Assembly: GCA_038503065.1 (NCBI GenBank)
Contig: JBCAMK010000016.1
Location: 62,001-126,000 of the forward strand
Reading direction: 5' to 3'
DNA: 64,000 nt
Source of the DNA: Paragyromitra xinjiangensis
Lineage: Eukaryota; Ascomycota; Pezizomycetes; Pezizales; Discinaceae
Part shown: positions 1 to 11,906 of the stretch, in pieces
How the letters are laid out: each line of letters opens with the position of its first letter
Numbering within the stretch: position 1 is the first letter of the stretch
Translations under genes and position numbers: made by a program
Notes under the pieces: model-generated
What the model saw: only the letters and a program-made list of their open reading frames with translations
Told to the model about the DNA's origin: nothing
Database searches by the model: none

Positions 1-141
1 GGAAGTGTCGTGGGAATTTTATGTAATTCCCCCCCTTCCCTTCCCTTCCTCTTGTTCCCAAGATACTTCGTGAAGAAATCAATGAATCGATTAATCTATC
101 CTATTTCCAAATCATAAGGTCAAGCTAACCAATCCCTCCAG

Positions 142-463
142 TGGCCAACATAAATGCTTCCGCCACGGAAAATCATCCATCATATCTTGTCTCAACAACT
201 GCAAATCGACTTTCACGACAAAGAATAACTTCAACCGGCACTGCAGAGATGTTCACTCTCATACCAGGGACGACGCTAAGGAGTTACTGAATTGCCCTGC
301 GGCTGGCTGCAAACGTGTTGGCGAAAAAGGGTTCAAGCGTCTTGATAATCTCAGGCAACATAGGAGATCGTGTCATGGAGAGAATATCCCTAAGGTGCGA
401 TATAGGTTTGAGCGTGGTGATAATAGGGTTAGGGTTGCCCATAATGTCATCCCATTGGGATGA
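142..463 (+). CDS. C2H2 zinc-finger protein, 3'-terminal exon (partial)
   Basis: The reading frame holds two C2H2-type zinc fingers. The first has a CX3C pair (CLNNC), a Phe three residues later, and an HX4H pair (RHCRDVH). The second has CPAAGC, then F-X5-L-X2-H-X4-H. Such fingers bind zinc and usually DNA, so a nuclear regulator is likely, but the target cannot be told. The frame ends at TGA 461-463 after a short basic tail. The exon start at 142 is inferred from an acceptor (ccctccag) preceded by a gctaacc branch site at 123-129; a possible donor (gtaatt) lies near position 23. The N-terminal part of the gene is beyond the left edge, so length and domain order are unknown. The zinc-finger call is firm; the gene boundaries are not. 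Confidence 0.7.
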
Positions 464-978
464 CAAGGGGTATGGGGAGCAGTAGTGATGTAATACTTTT
501 TGATTCTCCTAACTGCTAGTTCTGCTTCTATGTATCCGGAAGTTATTTGCTACACGGCTATCCAATTCACAGACTAAGATGGAATAAAAGTTCTTAATTG
601 CAGCCTTTTGACCAAGCCCACTAATTAAGCTTGCTTTCGAGTACTTGAGGCAACTCTTCCTATGGGGTGTTTTCTCTTGTGCTCGTGGGGGTTGGCTAGA
701 ATTAGTGGCTAGTTAAGCCGACCGAAACCCTACTAGTCCTCTTTCCCGTGATACTAGGCCTTCGCTTCATTCAAGGCATGTCGCTCAAATCACTCATATC
801 ACAATTGCAAGGCCTGGGAGGATGCTCATACAAGCCAGCTAAGAGATACCTAAATACATACAATCAAACAACACCTGTACGCGTAGCATCTTTGGCCTAT
901 TCCAGTGAACTATTTCCCCCCAGGCACAGCCCAGGCGAATTATATAGACCAATGATCAAACCCCCATATCCTCAAACC
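464..978. other. Intergenic spacer
   Basis: Spacer between the convergent zinc-finger and GH5 genes. It should contain both 3' UTRs. The open frames here are short and show no protein-like conservation. Confidence 0.5.
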
Positions 979-2771
979 CTAAGGCTCAATCCCCGAATGT
1001 TCCCTCAAAATCCGATTCAATCCTTCTCGCTGCTTCGAAGACTTGAACGAAAAGCTTTTCGCCATCTCATCGAGTTGCTCAAAACTCATACCCTCAAAAT
1101 ACCTTGCAAACTCCATCGATAGAGTTTCACTGAGAAAGCACTCCTTCACGAGTCGTGATACGTGCCGTTTTACAGCCCATGTGTCGGGGTATTTATTTTC
1201 GGCCTCGGGTGAGTTTTTCTCGATCCACGCGACTAGTGGCTGTTATCGAGGTGTGTTAGTCTGGTCAGAAAACGGCGGAACTTAGAATCCTACTTTAAAT
1301 ATCTGATCGATCTCTTCTGAGGGATAGTAACCCCACGCATCAACCTGCAACCTTTTCTTCTTCTCCAAGAACGGCTTCAGCGTTTTAATCCACGGGCTAT
1401 CCGGCGAAGTATACACCATCCCTACACCCTATTAACACCACCTTAACCCAACCAACCAACCACGGAGAAATACCTTGCATCCCAATATCCTTATAAAGCC
1501 AAATACTCCACGACACCTTATACTTATCATAGATTCGCAACTGTTGTCCAAGCAGATTATACCTCTCCTGATTAATATCTTCAGAATCCGCTGCATCAGA
1601 CGAATAGACTGGTCCGAACTCTCCGTTCCAGATCGGGACTTTGCGTTCATACATGAACTCGGCTTTCCGAAGGAATTGTTTCTCGAGCTTTTGATTCTGT
1701 TCAGGTGTGCCCTTGTACCGGTCCCCTACTGGGAATCCCATCATCTAGTTACCATGTTAGTTCGTGTATAGTGTGTTGAATGGTAGGATTACCTACTGCA
1801 TAATCGTGAAGGGCGTATACGCAATTAGGTAGTGTATGTTTGAAGGCTTTGAAGTCAATCGCGAACGTGTTCCCGTCCAGCCAGAGGATATGGTGTGGAT
1901 CTACTGCGCGAATTGCTTTTTCCACGCGGTCATAGAATGCAGGAAGGCGGGTGTGCTCTGCGATTATCATTAGTTTCTAGCTCTGTGGGGTTCTTGATGG
2001 ACCTACTTGGGTCAGCTGGCTCGTTTAAAGGGTTGTATCCTGCGATACAGGTATAATCTTTGTAATGTTCTGCTAACTGCTCCCAAAGCCAGACAACACG
2101 ATCCTGGAAATCCTTGTATTCCCAGAAGTATGCGGAATTAGTGTTGTTATCTGAGTGCCTGAGTCGAGTCAGCTCGTGGCCTCATTATGATCATGAGATA
2201 GGAGAGGTATATACCAATCTGGATTCTGACCACCTGGAACGGCGTGTAAATCGAGGATCGTATAGATTCCATGTTTCGCGCACTAAGCCACCAGTGAGCT
2301 TTTCTAGCCTTATAAGATAGATTCTTTCACACTTACCAGATCGATCACCCGATCAAGATGTTTGAAGCCCTCTTTCTTCAGCACCCGAGGGTTCATATCA
2401 TCCTCAAAATGATGGTAATTGAACGGGATTCTCAAGCAATTCATTCCCACCGAAGCAAAGAACTTTGCATCATCCTCCGTGAAAAAGTATCCAAGCCACT
2501 TATCAAAGAAATACTCGTACTTCTCCTGTCCGAGAACCTCAAGCATTGCCGCTCTGTGTTGATTTTCATGGCCAGGGTAGCCGGTGATGAAGTTTTCCAT
2601 ACTGTAGTGATAGAATATCAGCAATTGATCCTCGCACTCAATTGATGGTGAGAACAGAACTTACTTCATCCAACCACCTAATCCTGCCCCGCGCAGTATC
2701 GTATCCTTCCCATCGCCATCTACTACTCTGTCACCGTCTACCTTAAGAAACGTGTATTTGAAAGCTGTCAT
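979..2771 (-). CDS. Glycoside hydrolase family 5 protein, eight exons, intact
   Basis: Model: complement of exons 2665-2771, 2337-2601, 2215-2282, 2007-2158, 1797-1957, 1474-1744, 1294-1421 and 979-1239; 1413 nt, 470 aa. The introns are 49-63 nt with GT..AG ends and every junction keeps phase. The protein is a clan-A retaining beta-glycosidase that should hydrolyse a beta-glucoside or beta-glucan. Landmarks are [17 protein letters not shown] near the N terminus, [18 protein letters not shown] with the acid/base Glu193, and [11 protein letters not shown] with the nucleophile Glu293. Length and order fit a group of fungal GH5 proteins often annotated as cellulase or glucan 1,3-beta-glucosidase. 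The N terminus ([13 protein letters not shown]) has no signal peptide, so the enzyme is probably intracellular. Substrate and GH5 subfamily are not determined. No stops or frameshifts were found. Confidence 0.95.
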
Positions 2772-5700
2772 TGTTGCGTGTTCCGTTATGCGCTCACGGA
2801 TTGCTATCCGCTAAAGCTCGTCCACAGGTGAACTGCAATTATATAGTCGACGAAACTAAACTCTGATCAAACTCAATAAAAACACGGCCAACAAGACATA
2901 CTGTCTTGCTGCTACTCCAGAATTCCGACGCTCCCCGATAACATGCGGGGCAAAGTAAACCGCATGAGCCGCACTCAGGCTAAATACAACGGGGATTTTC
3001 TTCCCCACACTTCCCCCCACCAACTAGCTTACCGAACCTCTCGAAGAACCTAGTCACCTTCGATTCCCATTCAGTTCGGGGGTTCCTCCAATCATCTCAT
3101 CTGGTATGAGAGGGTAGCTCTGCACCCCGGTATTCAGCTTGCATATTTGATGTCATTAGGTGTTTAGCGAATACGTTTCCGTCATAGCTTGTTTTACCCT
3201 TAGCCGACATCCGTAAATATTGTAGTAGGGACTCTAGGCAGAATATATACGGAGTATCTGCAGCTGTTCTACCGGCCCGTTATCCCCATAGCACCCCACT
3301 CTTGGCCATTCGTACTCTAAATTATCGATCTCCCTAGTCGTCGTATTCTAGGTAGCTACTAGTTATCCTCGCTTAATTCGGTGTTGTGGCCGGAGGACAT
3401 CAGGGCCGTAGCCAGTGTATGTAGCGTCTTACAGATCCGTGCTTGGGGATGGTACCGTGATTAGTAATTTTAGTAGCATGAAACTAACTACCGGTAACAA
3501 AGGAATTGTTCCTGCAGGTGGTACACGAATCAACTTCAGGCCTAACTAATAACTACATGTAGTTTCTTATCTCCTGCACATTTTTTTTTAATAATGATTT
3601 TATTATAACTAGAATTCTAGCTACAAAAGGATAGGACCCTTTATGGGTATTCATCCTACGGCATGAGAAACCCCAGCCAATAAATATAAAAATATAAAAA
3701 CACCAGTACAAGTACTGATGTTCACGAAAAATAAACTCGGGAACAAATTCCCATCCACACTATAATGAATCCTGAAGCCCGCAAAAAACACGGTAGCAAC
3801 AGAACCCTTTCGGCTTTTCAGGGCCATCATATAACGTGTTTTTCCGCCCGACCCTCCTTTCGCTTCACCCACACAAAAACAAAAATCAAAAATCAAAAAC
3901 AAACCACACCCAAAACAACACATCCACACGCGACACCACCTCGCTGGTGGGTAGTTTCGTTCATCCAAACTACCAAACAAAATATGAAACACATTAGACA
4001 ATACTTCTTACTTATTTCCCTCTTCCCCTCTCGCAACCCAACCCTCCACGACTGACAAGGGTTTTTTCTCCCGGTACCGGAGTGCATACGTAAAGCCCTC
4101 CCCTTACACCCAGTCCCTCAACTGATGGACTCTACGAAGAGCCAGTGTAAGATCTCTAGCCAGTAGTGGGGTGGACCTATCGGAGTTGTTCTAAATCGGT
4201 ATTGGAATCTTTTCGCAGAAGCGTTGGGCGGCAACCTTCACGCTGTGTCTTCTGGCCGATAGTGGAAGTAGGATTCGGAAAACAGTCGTCGAAGGTTGGG
4301 TTGTAAGAGGATGGAGTTATTTCCGTAAAGCCATATTGAATAATATGTGATGGTATGGAGGAGTGCCAAGGTTTTGACACGAAAAAGTGGAACCGCCAAA
4401 GCGGGGTAAAAAATGGCTTCACAGCAACGAGAAAGGGTATATACGACCCAAAAACGACGCTGAGAATATGAAAAGAACGGGAACAAGTTCCCTCCGTATG
4501 AGCCTGATGGATCCTCTAGTTTTCCATATGGGGATGAGATGGAAAACTAGCATTCAGGAGATAAAGTGTGAAGAAGAGGCAGGAAACCGTGTCTTATGGA
4601 GGGCGCCCATTGGCTGGCCCATCCTGCACGACGGTGTGCGAGGGAAGCGGATGATCTCCTGCACATGATAACCAAAGCATGTAACCCCACCGGAGCCAAT
4701 CGCACTTGAGATTCAAGGGTACTAGTCCTACGATAAGTTTCACCTCCTTGCTTTCCTGCACCTGAGATATAAGGTAGAAACGCCCCCGGTTTCTACGAGG
4801 ATATTTTTCGTACATCGGCATTGCGTATAGCAAGCTCAGTAGCCAAGTGCCTAAAAGGGGGACGTGAGGAGAAAATAGGCTCCCAGAATTATGGAGGTAC
4901 AATTAGACGAAGAAACAGGCGAACGGTATGAAATAGTGAGGGGCTCGAGAAAACGCCAAAATTCAGCGGCACACCTTCAGTTATATATCTACGCATTTCG
5001 ATGTCTAAGGGCGCCATGTTCTAGGTAGATGAATTTAACTAATGAAACAATCAAAAAAACCCCTAAGATTGGTTTCTATCACGGATTATCACTCGGTGCA
5101 CTCTACCCTAGCCCTCGTTAGAGATCAAGGACAGCGTGTGGTAAATTGACCGAAGAGCCGTTCTCCATACTACCTGAATTGATAGATAGGTACTAGCATT
5201 ACAAAACTTTCACGACTTTTGGGACTCCCAGTGTCTTCCCACTAGAGTCTAACCACTATCGATACCTAATTAGGAAGCTTATTCTAACAACCTCCTCGAG
5301 ACGGTAGGCAAGAAAATCTACTTTAGGAGCTACAAAGAACAATACAGCCTTCCCAGAAAGTTCTATAGAGCTTGAGACAGTTGGGAAGCTAGTTAGAACG
5401 TGGTATCGCTAACGAGCATGGATTCACATCCCTCATCAACAGTCTCTTAGCACCCATCTATCGTTAGTCGGGAACTTTAGGAGGTACCTCGACGGGGTAA
5501 CTACTTAAGAGATTTTCCGCGCCCTTGCTAAATTTCCTAGTTTGTGGGTGGCACAGGAGGTGAAGTTGCTACACGCTTGATAATTCAAAGGTGACACCAG
5601 TGGTTCGGATAGTGTCTTTGGGATGAGTGATTAAAAAGGACTATATTTGATGCTTTTTGCGCTCTCGAAGCACGTTCTTTACAACATTTTATTTGACAAG

Positions 5701-5872
5701 CGCATCGCAAGCTACATGTAGAACAGATACAACTGAAAGTGAAATATAAACCAACCCAGTCAACCCAATCTGAATTCGATAATGAAAACCCTTTAACATT
5801 CCTTACAAATATCTGATCATTGAAAAGTAAGCTACATTGAATAATGTTAATAGGGGTATCTGAGTCGTACCT
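2772..5872. other. Gene-poor intergenic region
   Basis: A 3.1-kb AT-rich stretch between two minus-strand genes. Open frames are short on both strands and none resembles a known family. An A/C-rich simple tract lies near 3870-3920. One copy of a dispersed repeat is listed separately. The part nearest 2772 should hold the GH5 promoter. Confidence 0.5.
3580..3665 (-). repeat. Dispersed repeat copy 1 (3'-end-like, with AATAAA and A-run)
   Basis: Read on the minus strand this segment has the block GGATGAATACCCATAAAGGG, then AATAAAATCATTATT and a run of eight A. Related segments occur at 18285-18372 and 43978-44055. The shared order (ATGAATACCCAT block, then AATAAA, then an A-rich end) looks like the 3' end of a retroelement or of a transcribed repeat. 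No coding part was found beside it. Confidence 0.5.
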
Positions 5873-6768
5873 TTATACAAACCTACGGAGTATTACGGTG
5901 AGAAGATGGATCCCAGCCACCCCAAGAATAGCCCGAGTACTGTAGCATTGTCAGTCGTCAAGCCTAGCTAGCTAGTCGTAGAATAAAGTACATACATAGT
6001 CAGTTCAGAGAACAAGCCTCGGGCCATGCCAGTCGAGACGTTAATCGTGTTGGAGTTGGTGTTGCCATTGACAACAGTTGTGACTGCCGGCGCAACGGTC
6101 GTGGTCACTACGCTACCTGCACTGGTATAAACCGATATCTTCGCAGAGATAGTTGTAGTCTTAGAGCCGCGAGGCTGAGCGTTTGGCTGAACTTTCGCAC
6201 ATTGAGCGTCCCTCCACGATGTCACACTAGCTGTATCGTCGCTACTGCAGGTAGCAAGGCAAGCTGCTGGTAAATTCGCTGTGCAGAAACAATCCCATGA
6301 CTTCAGAGCGCAAGATGAGTAAACGCTTGCTGATAGTAGACATCCTTGCGCACATGATGGAACCGCACTCAATTGATCGTAGCCGAATCCGGTACACGTG
6401 AGAGCATACCATTTCTGTACAAGAACATACTCGGTGCTCGAACAAGGATACCATGCGCAATCAATGGCTTTGGAAGAACCACAGAAACAATCCCTGGTTG
6501 GGCTTCCCCCTTCTGGGCAGCCAATGGACTCTGGCTTGAAAGGGACACAGGCTGCTCGACCGCAGGAAGGCATGTCATCGAAGCTGACAATGTCGTTTGC
6601 GTTTGGCACAGAGCGTCCAAACAGAGATGCATCAGAGGATTGCCCACGATTCTGAATTATTCCATCGTTGATGCAGAAGACGAAAGAGGGAAAAAATAAA
6701 ATAAACACAAGATGTCTGTAGAGACTGTGGTGAGGTGAACGTGAGTGGGAAGACATTACTTCTTTCAC
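5873..6768 (-). CDS. Secreted cysteine-rich protein with two CFEM-like modules
   Basis: Model: complement of 5996-6768 and 5873-5939; 840 nt, 279 aa. The 56-nt intron has a GTATGT donor, a CTGAC branch site and a CTACAG acceptor. If unspliced, the frame would stop at 5968 (266 aa). The N terminus has a hydrophobic stretch (YRHLVFILFFPSFVFC), consistent with a signal peptide. Two cysteine modules follow. The first runs from MPSCGRAACVPF through DCFCGSS to WYALTCTG; the second from VPSCAQGCLL through DCFCTANLPAAC to WRDAQCAK. The xCFC core and spacing resemble CFEM domains, which in fungi occur in cell-surface, haem-binding or effector proteins. A Thr/Ser/Val-rich stalk leads to a hydrophobic C-terminal segment (AILGVAGIHLLTVIL) in the spliced form, suggesting membrane or GPI-type attachment. 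Function is not known; CFEM assignment is by pattern only. Confidence 0.8.
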
Positions 6769-6816
6769 TAGCTTACGTTTGTATAGTCGAAGAGAGACCG
6801 TTGTGAGTAAAGAATG

Positions 6817-6856
6817 AAAGAAAGAGAGAGAGAGAGAGAGAGAAAGAAAGAAAGAG
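6817..6856. repeat. (GA)n microsatellite
   Basis: About 40 bp of near-perfect GA/GAAA repeats, roughly 50-90 bp upstream of the start codon of the minus-strand CFEM-like gene. It appears on the transcribed side as a CT-rich tract, common in fungal promoters and 5' UTRs. Confidence 0.85.
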
Positions 6857-9800
6857 CGGTGGGAATGGCGGTGGAGAGACTTGAGCTTGGCTTTAAACAG
6901 GGTCTAAATAAAAGGAGTTTGCATTTTCAAATATGCGTGCCGCGCGATTCGAAACTATAGATTAAGAAGTCATACCTGAGCACCACACCGCCGGTCTCTG
7001 CGACCTGTTATTTGACCCCTTTCATCTGCATTACAAGAGGCAGTGTCTGGGCGGCCAAGAACTCTCATAGCGTGGAAGTGGGGTTCTGAAGCGCTGCCTA
7101 GAAGGCTTGACTTTTTCGGTAATCTCACCAATGGCGCTTTCCCTACTCCCAAAAGCGCAAAATGGCCTGAGACATTTGTTTCCTATGGGACAGAAACCCC
7201 CAAAACCGTAACAGCCTTCCTTTATCACTTGGAGGCCGGAATGGAGGCGACTTCGTAAATTGTGAGTAGGAATTTCTATCAATTAATATTGGAGGCTCTT
7301 GATCCCTATGCTTCAAGTGCAACAAGCGTGCCCTAAATCCTTTGAAGGACTATCGTAGTATAGCCTAGCTTGAGGAAGTGGGGTTTTTGGTGTGGATATT
7401 ATCTCGACTCCTCGTTCGAGTTATAGTATCTCGTACCATCACCGCGGGTGATTCCGGTCTTGTGTCACGTTGCATGGTCGCACAAAGTAGCACGGCTTGC
7501 CGCTTTGCAAGCAGACCTAAGAAACCAAAGAATAGAGAGTATTCAAACTCTAATTCCCTCCCACTGAACTATTCCAATCCCAAATTCTGTATATGCATAT
7601 CCACGCTAACATCTAAGTGCCAAATAAACGACTAAGCGAATCTCTGCTGCTCTAATTAGCGGTATAACGAGAAAACACTACAGGCGCTCCTGTAAGATGG
7701 TTCTAGTGTGAGTCTCTCAGCCTCGCGCCAAGATATTGAATAGCCGACGTCGCATGGGCACACACGATAAGTCTCACCCTACTACCTAATACAGATAAAG
7801 GGGTTTACACCAGGAATCGTGTGGTGCGGGGCTCCAGTAATTCGGCTTCAAACGCAAAGATAAAGGGTTTCCAGTGTAGCCAGTGCCTACTTCGTCTGAG
7901 GCGAATTGGTGGGCGCAGATAAATTTTCCTTGCTCACAAAGTCGGAAACCCCGAATGCAGAAATTGAGTAATGTTCTCGATCAGTAGACACTGTATCAAA
8001 GTTTGCTGGCCAACCATGAGGGAGTCTGGGGCTGAGGCCGAAACCCCCCACTGGATATTGCTTATTTGGACGCCAAGATCTAGGGGTTCTTGGTGTAGGG
8101 TGCAAATGTTGTGGGCGTTTTTATGTGAGAAATTTAGGATCGTTCTCAACGGAGTAGTTACCAGAGAGTAAGCATGTCACCTTATAGACATGATAAAAGG
8201 TTAAGAAAAGCTTCCGAGAACTTTCCAGCTATTTAGAGTTGCTCATAGCTTGATATTAGGATTTTCCATCCAGAGATTAGCGTTGATCTAGGCTTTACCC
8301 TGGCATTGTTTATTTCAACGTCTAGTTGTCACACAGCAGCAGTGACACACTCTTATCCATGTCGCACATGGTGATTTGTAAACAATACACACATGACAAC
8401 TTAAACATGCAAGCCACCATAACTAAAAGCGTGCGGAAAACGAAAATAAACTTCTCTTAAAATTACTCAATTAGAACAGCACTTGAATAGTTAGCTTGGC
8501 TTGGGTTTACGCTGCAATTTGACCCAGTCAAGCTCTTCCCAGATCAATCACACAAAACAGACCAACCCTGATACTTGCTGAAAACGCTGCTAGGACTTGA
8601 AACGGCCGATTGAACCTACGTACCTGTCTGACTTACAGTTAGCGCAAAACCCCCTCTTGGCAGTACCCTCTCCGTCCAAACTTCACTGACAGATCTTCCC
8701 CTGAAGAGGATCTTGCACAAGACGCGATAAATATTCTTTACTTATGCTTCCTACCTAAGGACAAGGTATCCAGCTAAGCCTTCAAAACTAGACTTGTCTG
8801 AAGATCCTCCTTCTTGGTATTTGGCCATCGAGCAATGATCTGGAATCACCCAATCTTGGCCCAGTAATATCCTACAAATAAATACCGCGCTTTCCCGCCC
8901 AGCGAGCTCCCTTACCATCGAGCGTTGAACTTAACTATAATATATAGAGATAAAATCCATAGTGTAATCTCGTGAGGAAGCCAACCCGCACCACTGTAGC
9001 TTAGAGAATTGATCGTTCGAAAATTTAACCACTGGCTACCTCGCCAGTACAGGTGTTTTAGGGCTAGCTCAGTGCGCAGACAGTCTACTGACCAGAGAAT
9101 GATCGCCCAGTGAGCCTTTACTAAACTGAACATAGGCCTACTTGGTTTAAGCTTCTTATGCAGAATAAATCCTTCTCAATTCGCACCCCATATTAGAATC
9201 CTTAGAGAGCTAGAGTGTGGGTAGAGACCCTATCCGATATGGCACCGAACGACACATGAAATATCTGAGGGATGACATTCCCTCAATCAGTCCAACCTTC
9301 GAAACCTCAAACCTCACGCTAGCGAGTAGTATGGATACGGGGAACCCTCTTCTACCTGAAAGAGTGAATTTTTAGCGCCAAAGGGACTGAAATTCTAGCA
9401 AGCTTTCAATAACTACCTTCCATCTATAGGTAGGGAGTAAAAGTAAGTAAAAAGCCATCCCCAGTCGGGGATATCCGTCCGCTGCCGTCTGCACCTCCCT
9501 TCTTTCACTAGCGGGTGATGCTTAATTTCTTACGTTGATTCAGATGGTCTTAGCCCAGCGGGCGGCTCCAGGAGGTATCCGGCCTATCAGCACCAAAACA
9601 GATATCTTGGCAGGATACCCACAAATCTTCAGCTGGATACGCCACTTAATTTATTCTTACACAACAGATCCAGATGACGCTCATTTCGGGAATCTAGCAA
9701 TCATCAAAAATTATCAGGGCGTTATGATGAATGTGGGAATGTATCGGCGTGCAACAGCGTAGGATAGCGCGGTACACACTGCACGCGCCGAAACCGGCTA

Positions 9801-10010
9801 GTCATTCTTAGAGTTTTTTTCGATAGTAGGTTTATTGTTATCAGATATATTAGTAGTACGTGTAATAAAAGTTATAGCGTGAATGGAGGTAGGAGTGTAT
9901 ATATGCGGAAGCAATATGATAGCTTTAGAATATACATGTATGCAGAGGTTAGCTGATTGGTTGATAGTTCATGCATGCATCCAACCTTTTGGGTTATGGC
10001 AACATGTATG
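6857..10010. other. Gene-poor intergenic region
   Basis: No gene could be supported. Short frames occur on both strands but lack codon structure, domains or splice sites that would join them. The sequence is AT-rich and probably decayed transposon or spacer. Confidence 0.45.
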
Positions 10011-10160
10011 TACTCGGGTCAGGGGATAAGTATTGGGACTTACTAGGGTGTCACAGATCTAAGCAGCCTGTATTTCGCTGTATTTCGTAGTGCCACGGAT
10101 CTGTGTGACCGTTATATTTCCCTTTCAGAGTGTCCCAATACTTCCCCCCTGACCCGAGTA
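10011..10160. mobile_element. Foldback MITE, TA-flanked (element 1)
   Basis: Terminal inverted repeats of about 27 bp start CTCGGGTCAGGGG at 10013 and end CCCCTGACCCGAG at 10158, with a TA dinucleotide on each side. The arms continue inward (AAGTATTGGGAC / GTCCCAATACTT), and a second inner inverted pair brackets a short loop around 10080. Size about 150 bp, no coding capacity. TA target sites suggest mobilisation by a Tc1/mariner-type transposase. Confidence 0.85.
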
Positions 10161-11860
10161 GGTGTGAAAATGGGCGAAAACTTCTATATAACAACCAACG
10201 ATAATCAAGGGCTTACTAAAAAGCTATAAGTACGAGATGAAGAAGTGCAGGAGTGAGACAAAAAAGAAATGATGTAACCTGGTGGCACGCTGTTTTTTTT
10301 GATATATCGAGTGATAACCCATGATCAATATTGTTAGATAAATAGACGACCTATTAATTATAAGCGCTGATCAATATCGTTAAGTAGATATATGGATAGT
10401 TCGTTAAGCGTATCCAATCGCCTGGGATATCGAACTGTAATCAATATGGTTGCCACAATACAGATGACGATTAGTTATCATCTAAACCCTAGCCATTTTA
10501 TGGCAGGAGGATATGGACCAGACTAAATGGGCCTCAACAATACTATATATCTCAATGAGGTACAAATGTCATCCGACCCTTAGGCTAAACATTTAGGCTG
10601 TAGGCAGACTTGTTAAGCCCGTTCAGAGTGAGAGTATTGGGTTTGCAAAATCTGGACAAGTTTTTCGTTGCTTGTGAAGGCTAGTGGGGTTGTTGGTTTA
10701 GGACTTATATTGTGTTCTTTCAGTTTTTGAAACTTTTATCTCACAAACGAGCCCAGCTCAGAGTATCATCTGGTCTTACATATTAGGCTCGTTCCCATCC
10801 CCCATTTCCTGCAGTTTAGGGGCTAGTGTAATAACCTTTTCGAGTTGTATGAGAACTTTTGTCGGACCCCCAAGCCTTCAAAATATTTTCAGGGGGGGTG
10901 ATTGGTACTTGCTTGTACCCTCGGGGGGCTGTAGGGTGCAAAAAACTCCGAATTCTCGGGGTTAGTTAGCTACTTATGTTTGTTAATCATAAGAAGTCTC
11001 ATACAATTACCCGAACCTTCGGGAGAAAAAACCTCGAGAGCCTCCAGCGGAATCTGACCCCTTCCAGAACTTTCGGGCTAGCCCTGAGCTTTTACTACAT
11101 CAGACACAAAAAGCTGCACAAAGGGGGGCTGGCACGAGATTATACGCATGTTAGGCGAATTTCACGGTATGCATGGGGAATCACTCGAGCCTTGGCACTA
11201 TTGACGATCACTCCTAGGTTCAAGATCTCGGGGAGAAGCCTCCCATCTCTGCTGTCGTTCATCACCTTATCATTACTAACATCATATTTTCATCCTCGCT
11301 CCTACTTCGATCTTCGCTTGAATATCTAACGCGCTCATAACCTTTTCTTACAGTGGCATACTTCCATCCTCTCTGGTGCATCCATGGCAGCTACTACTCG
11401 GATGTTAAAACCAAGGCTTCTGGACACGGGGGATGGCCAACTCTCGTAGGTAGGCTGTAAGTAGCAAGGAAAACTGGGGAGTGGCATACATTGACGAACC
11501 CGAGTAAGGCTTTCGAAATGGACCACTTTCCACCGGTTGCTATAGATAGTTGCTGACGACAAACGTAGGGGAATGTTGATATCGATTCGGAAATCCCCTA
11601 GAAACTACATCTAGTTTGAACATCGAAGCATTCGTTTAGATTCTCCCGTAGCTGCCTACTACTTCACGGGCTAGACTTCATAAGGGCGACTAATTGCATT
11701 GGGTGCTGACGCTACTAAATCTTGTCATGATATTTGCTGTCGAAGTGGTAGACCTCAAAAAGTTAGCGAAGCCATGGCAGGTATGCATCGTAGATGCAAC
11801 GGTGGAATTTCTCGAACCTTTGATGGTAGTGGTGTAGGAATTACTACCGAGTTACTTCCT
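10161..11860. other. Gene-poor intergenic region
   Basis: No supported gene. A short sequence (gatcaatat followed by ngtta) recurs at about 10322, 10369 and 10440, probably a decayed small repeat. The frame at 10976-11329 has no recognisable features. Confidence 0.4.
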
Positions 11861-11906
11861 AGCATGGCGCATAATTTCTGGCACAGCTGGTTTCACTGGA
11901 AAATCA

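Noticed and set aside
748..1122. Plus-strand 124-codon frame
   Set aside because: Antisense to the last exon of the GH5 gene and its 3' flank; no features of its own.
4177..4902. Several overlapping frames of 80-100 codons on both strands
   Set aside because: No domain, no conserved splice sites and no repeated occurrence; consistent with chance.
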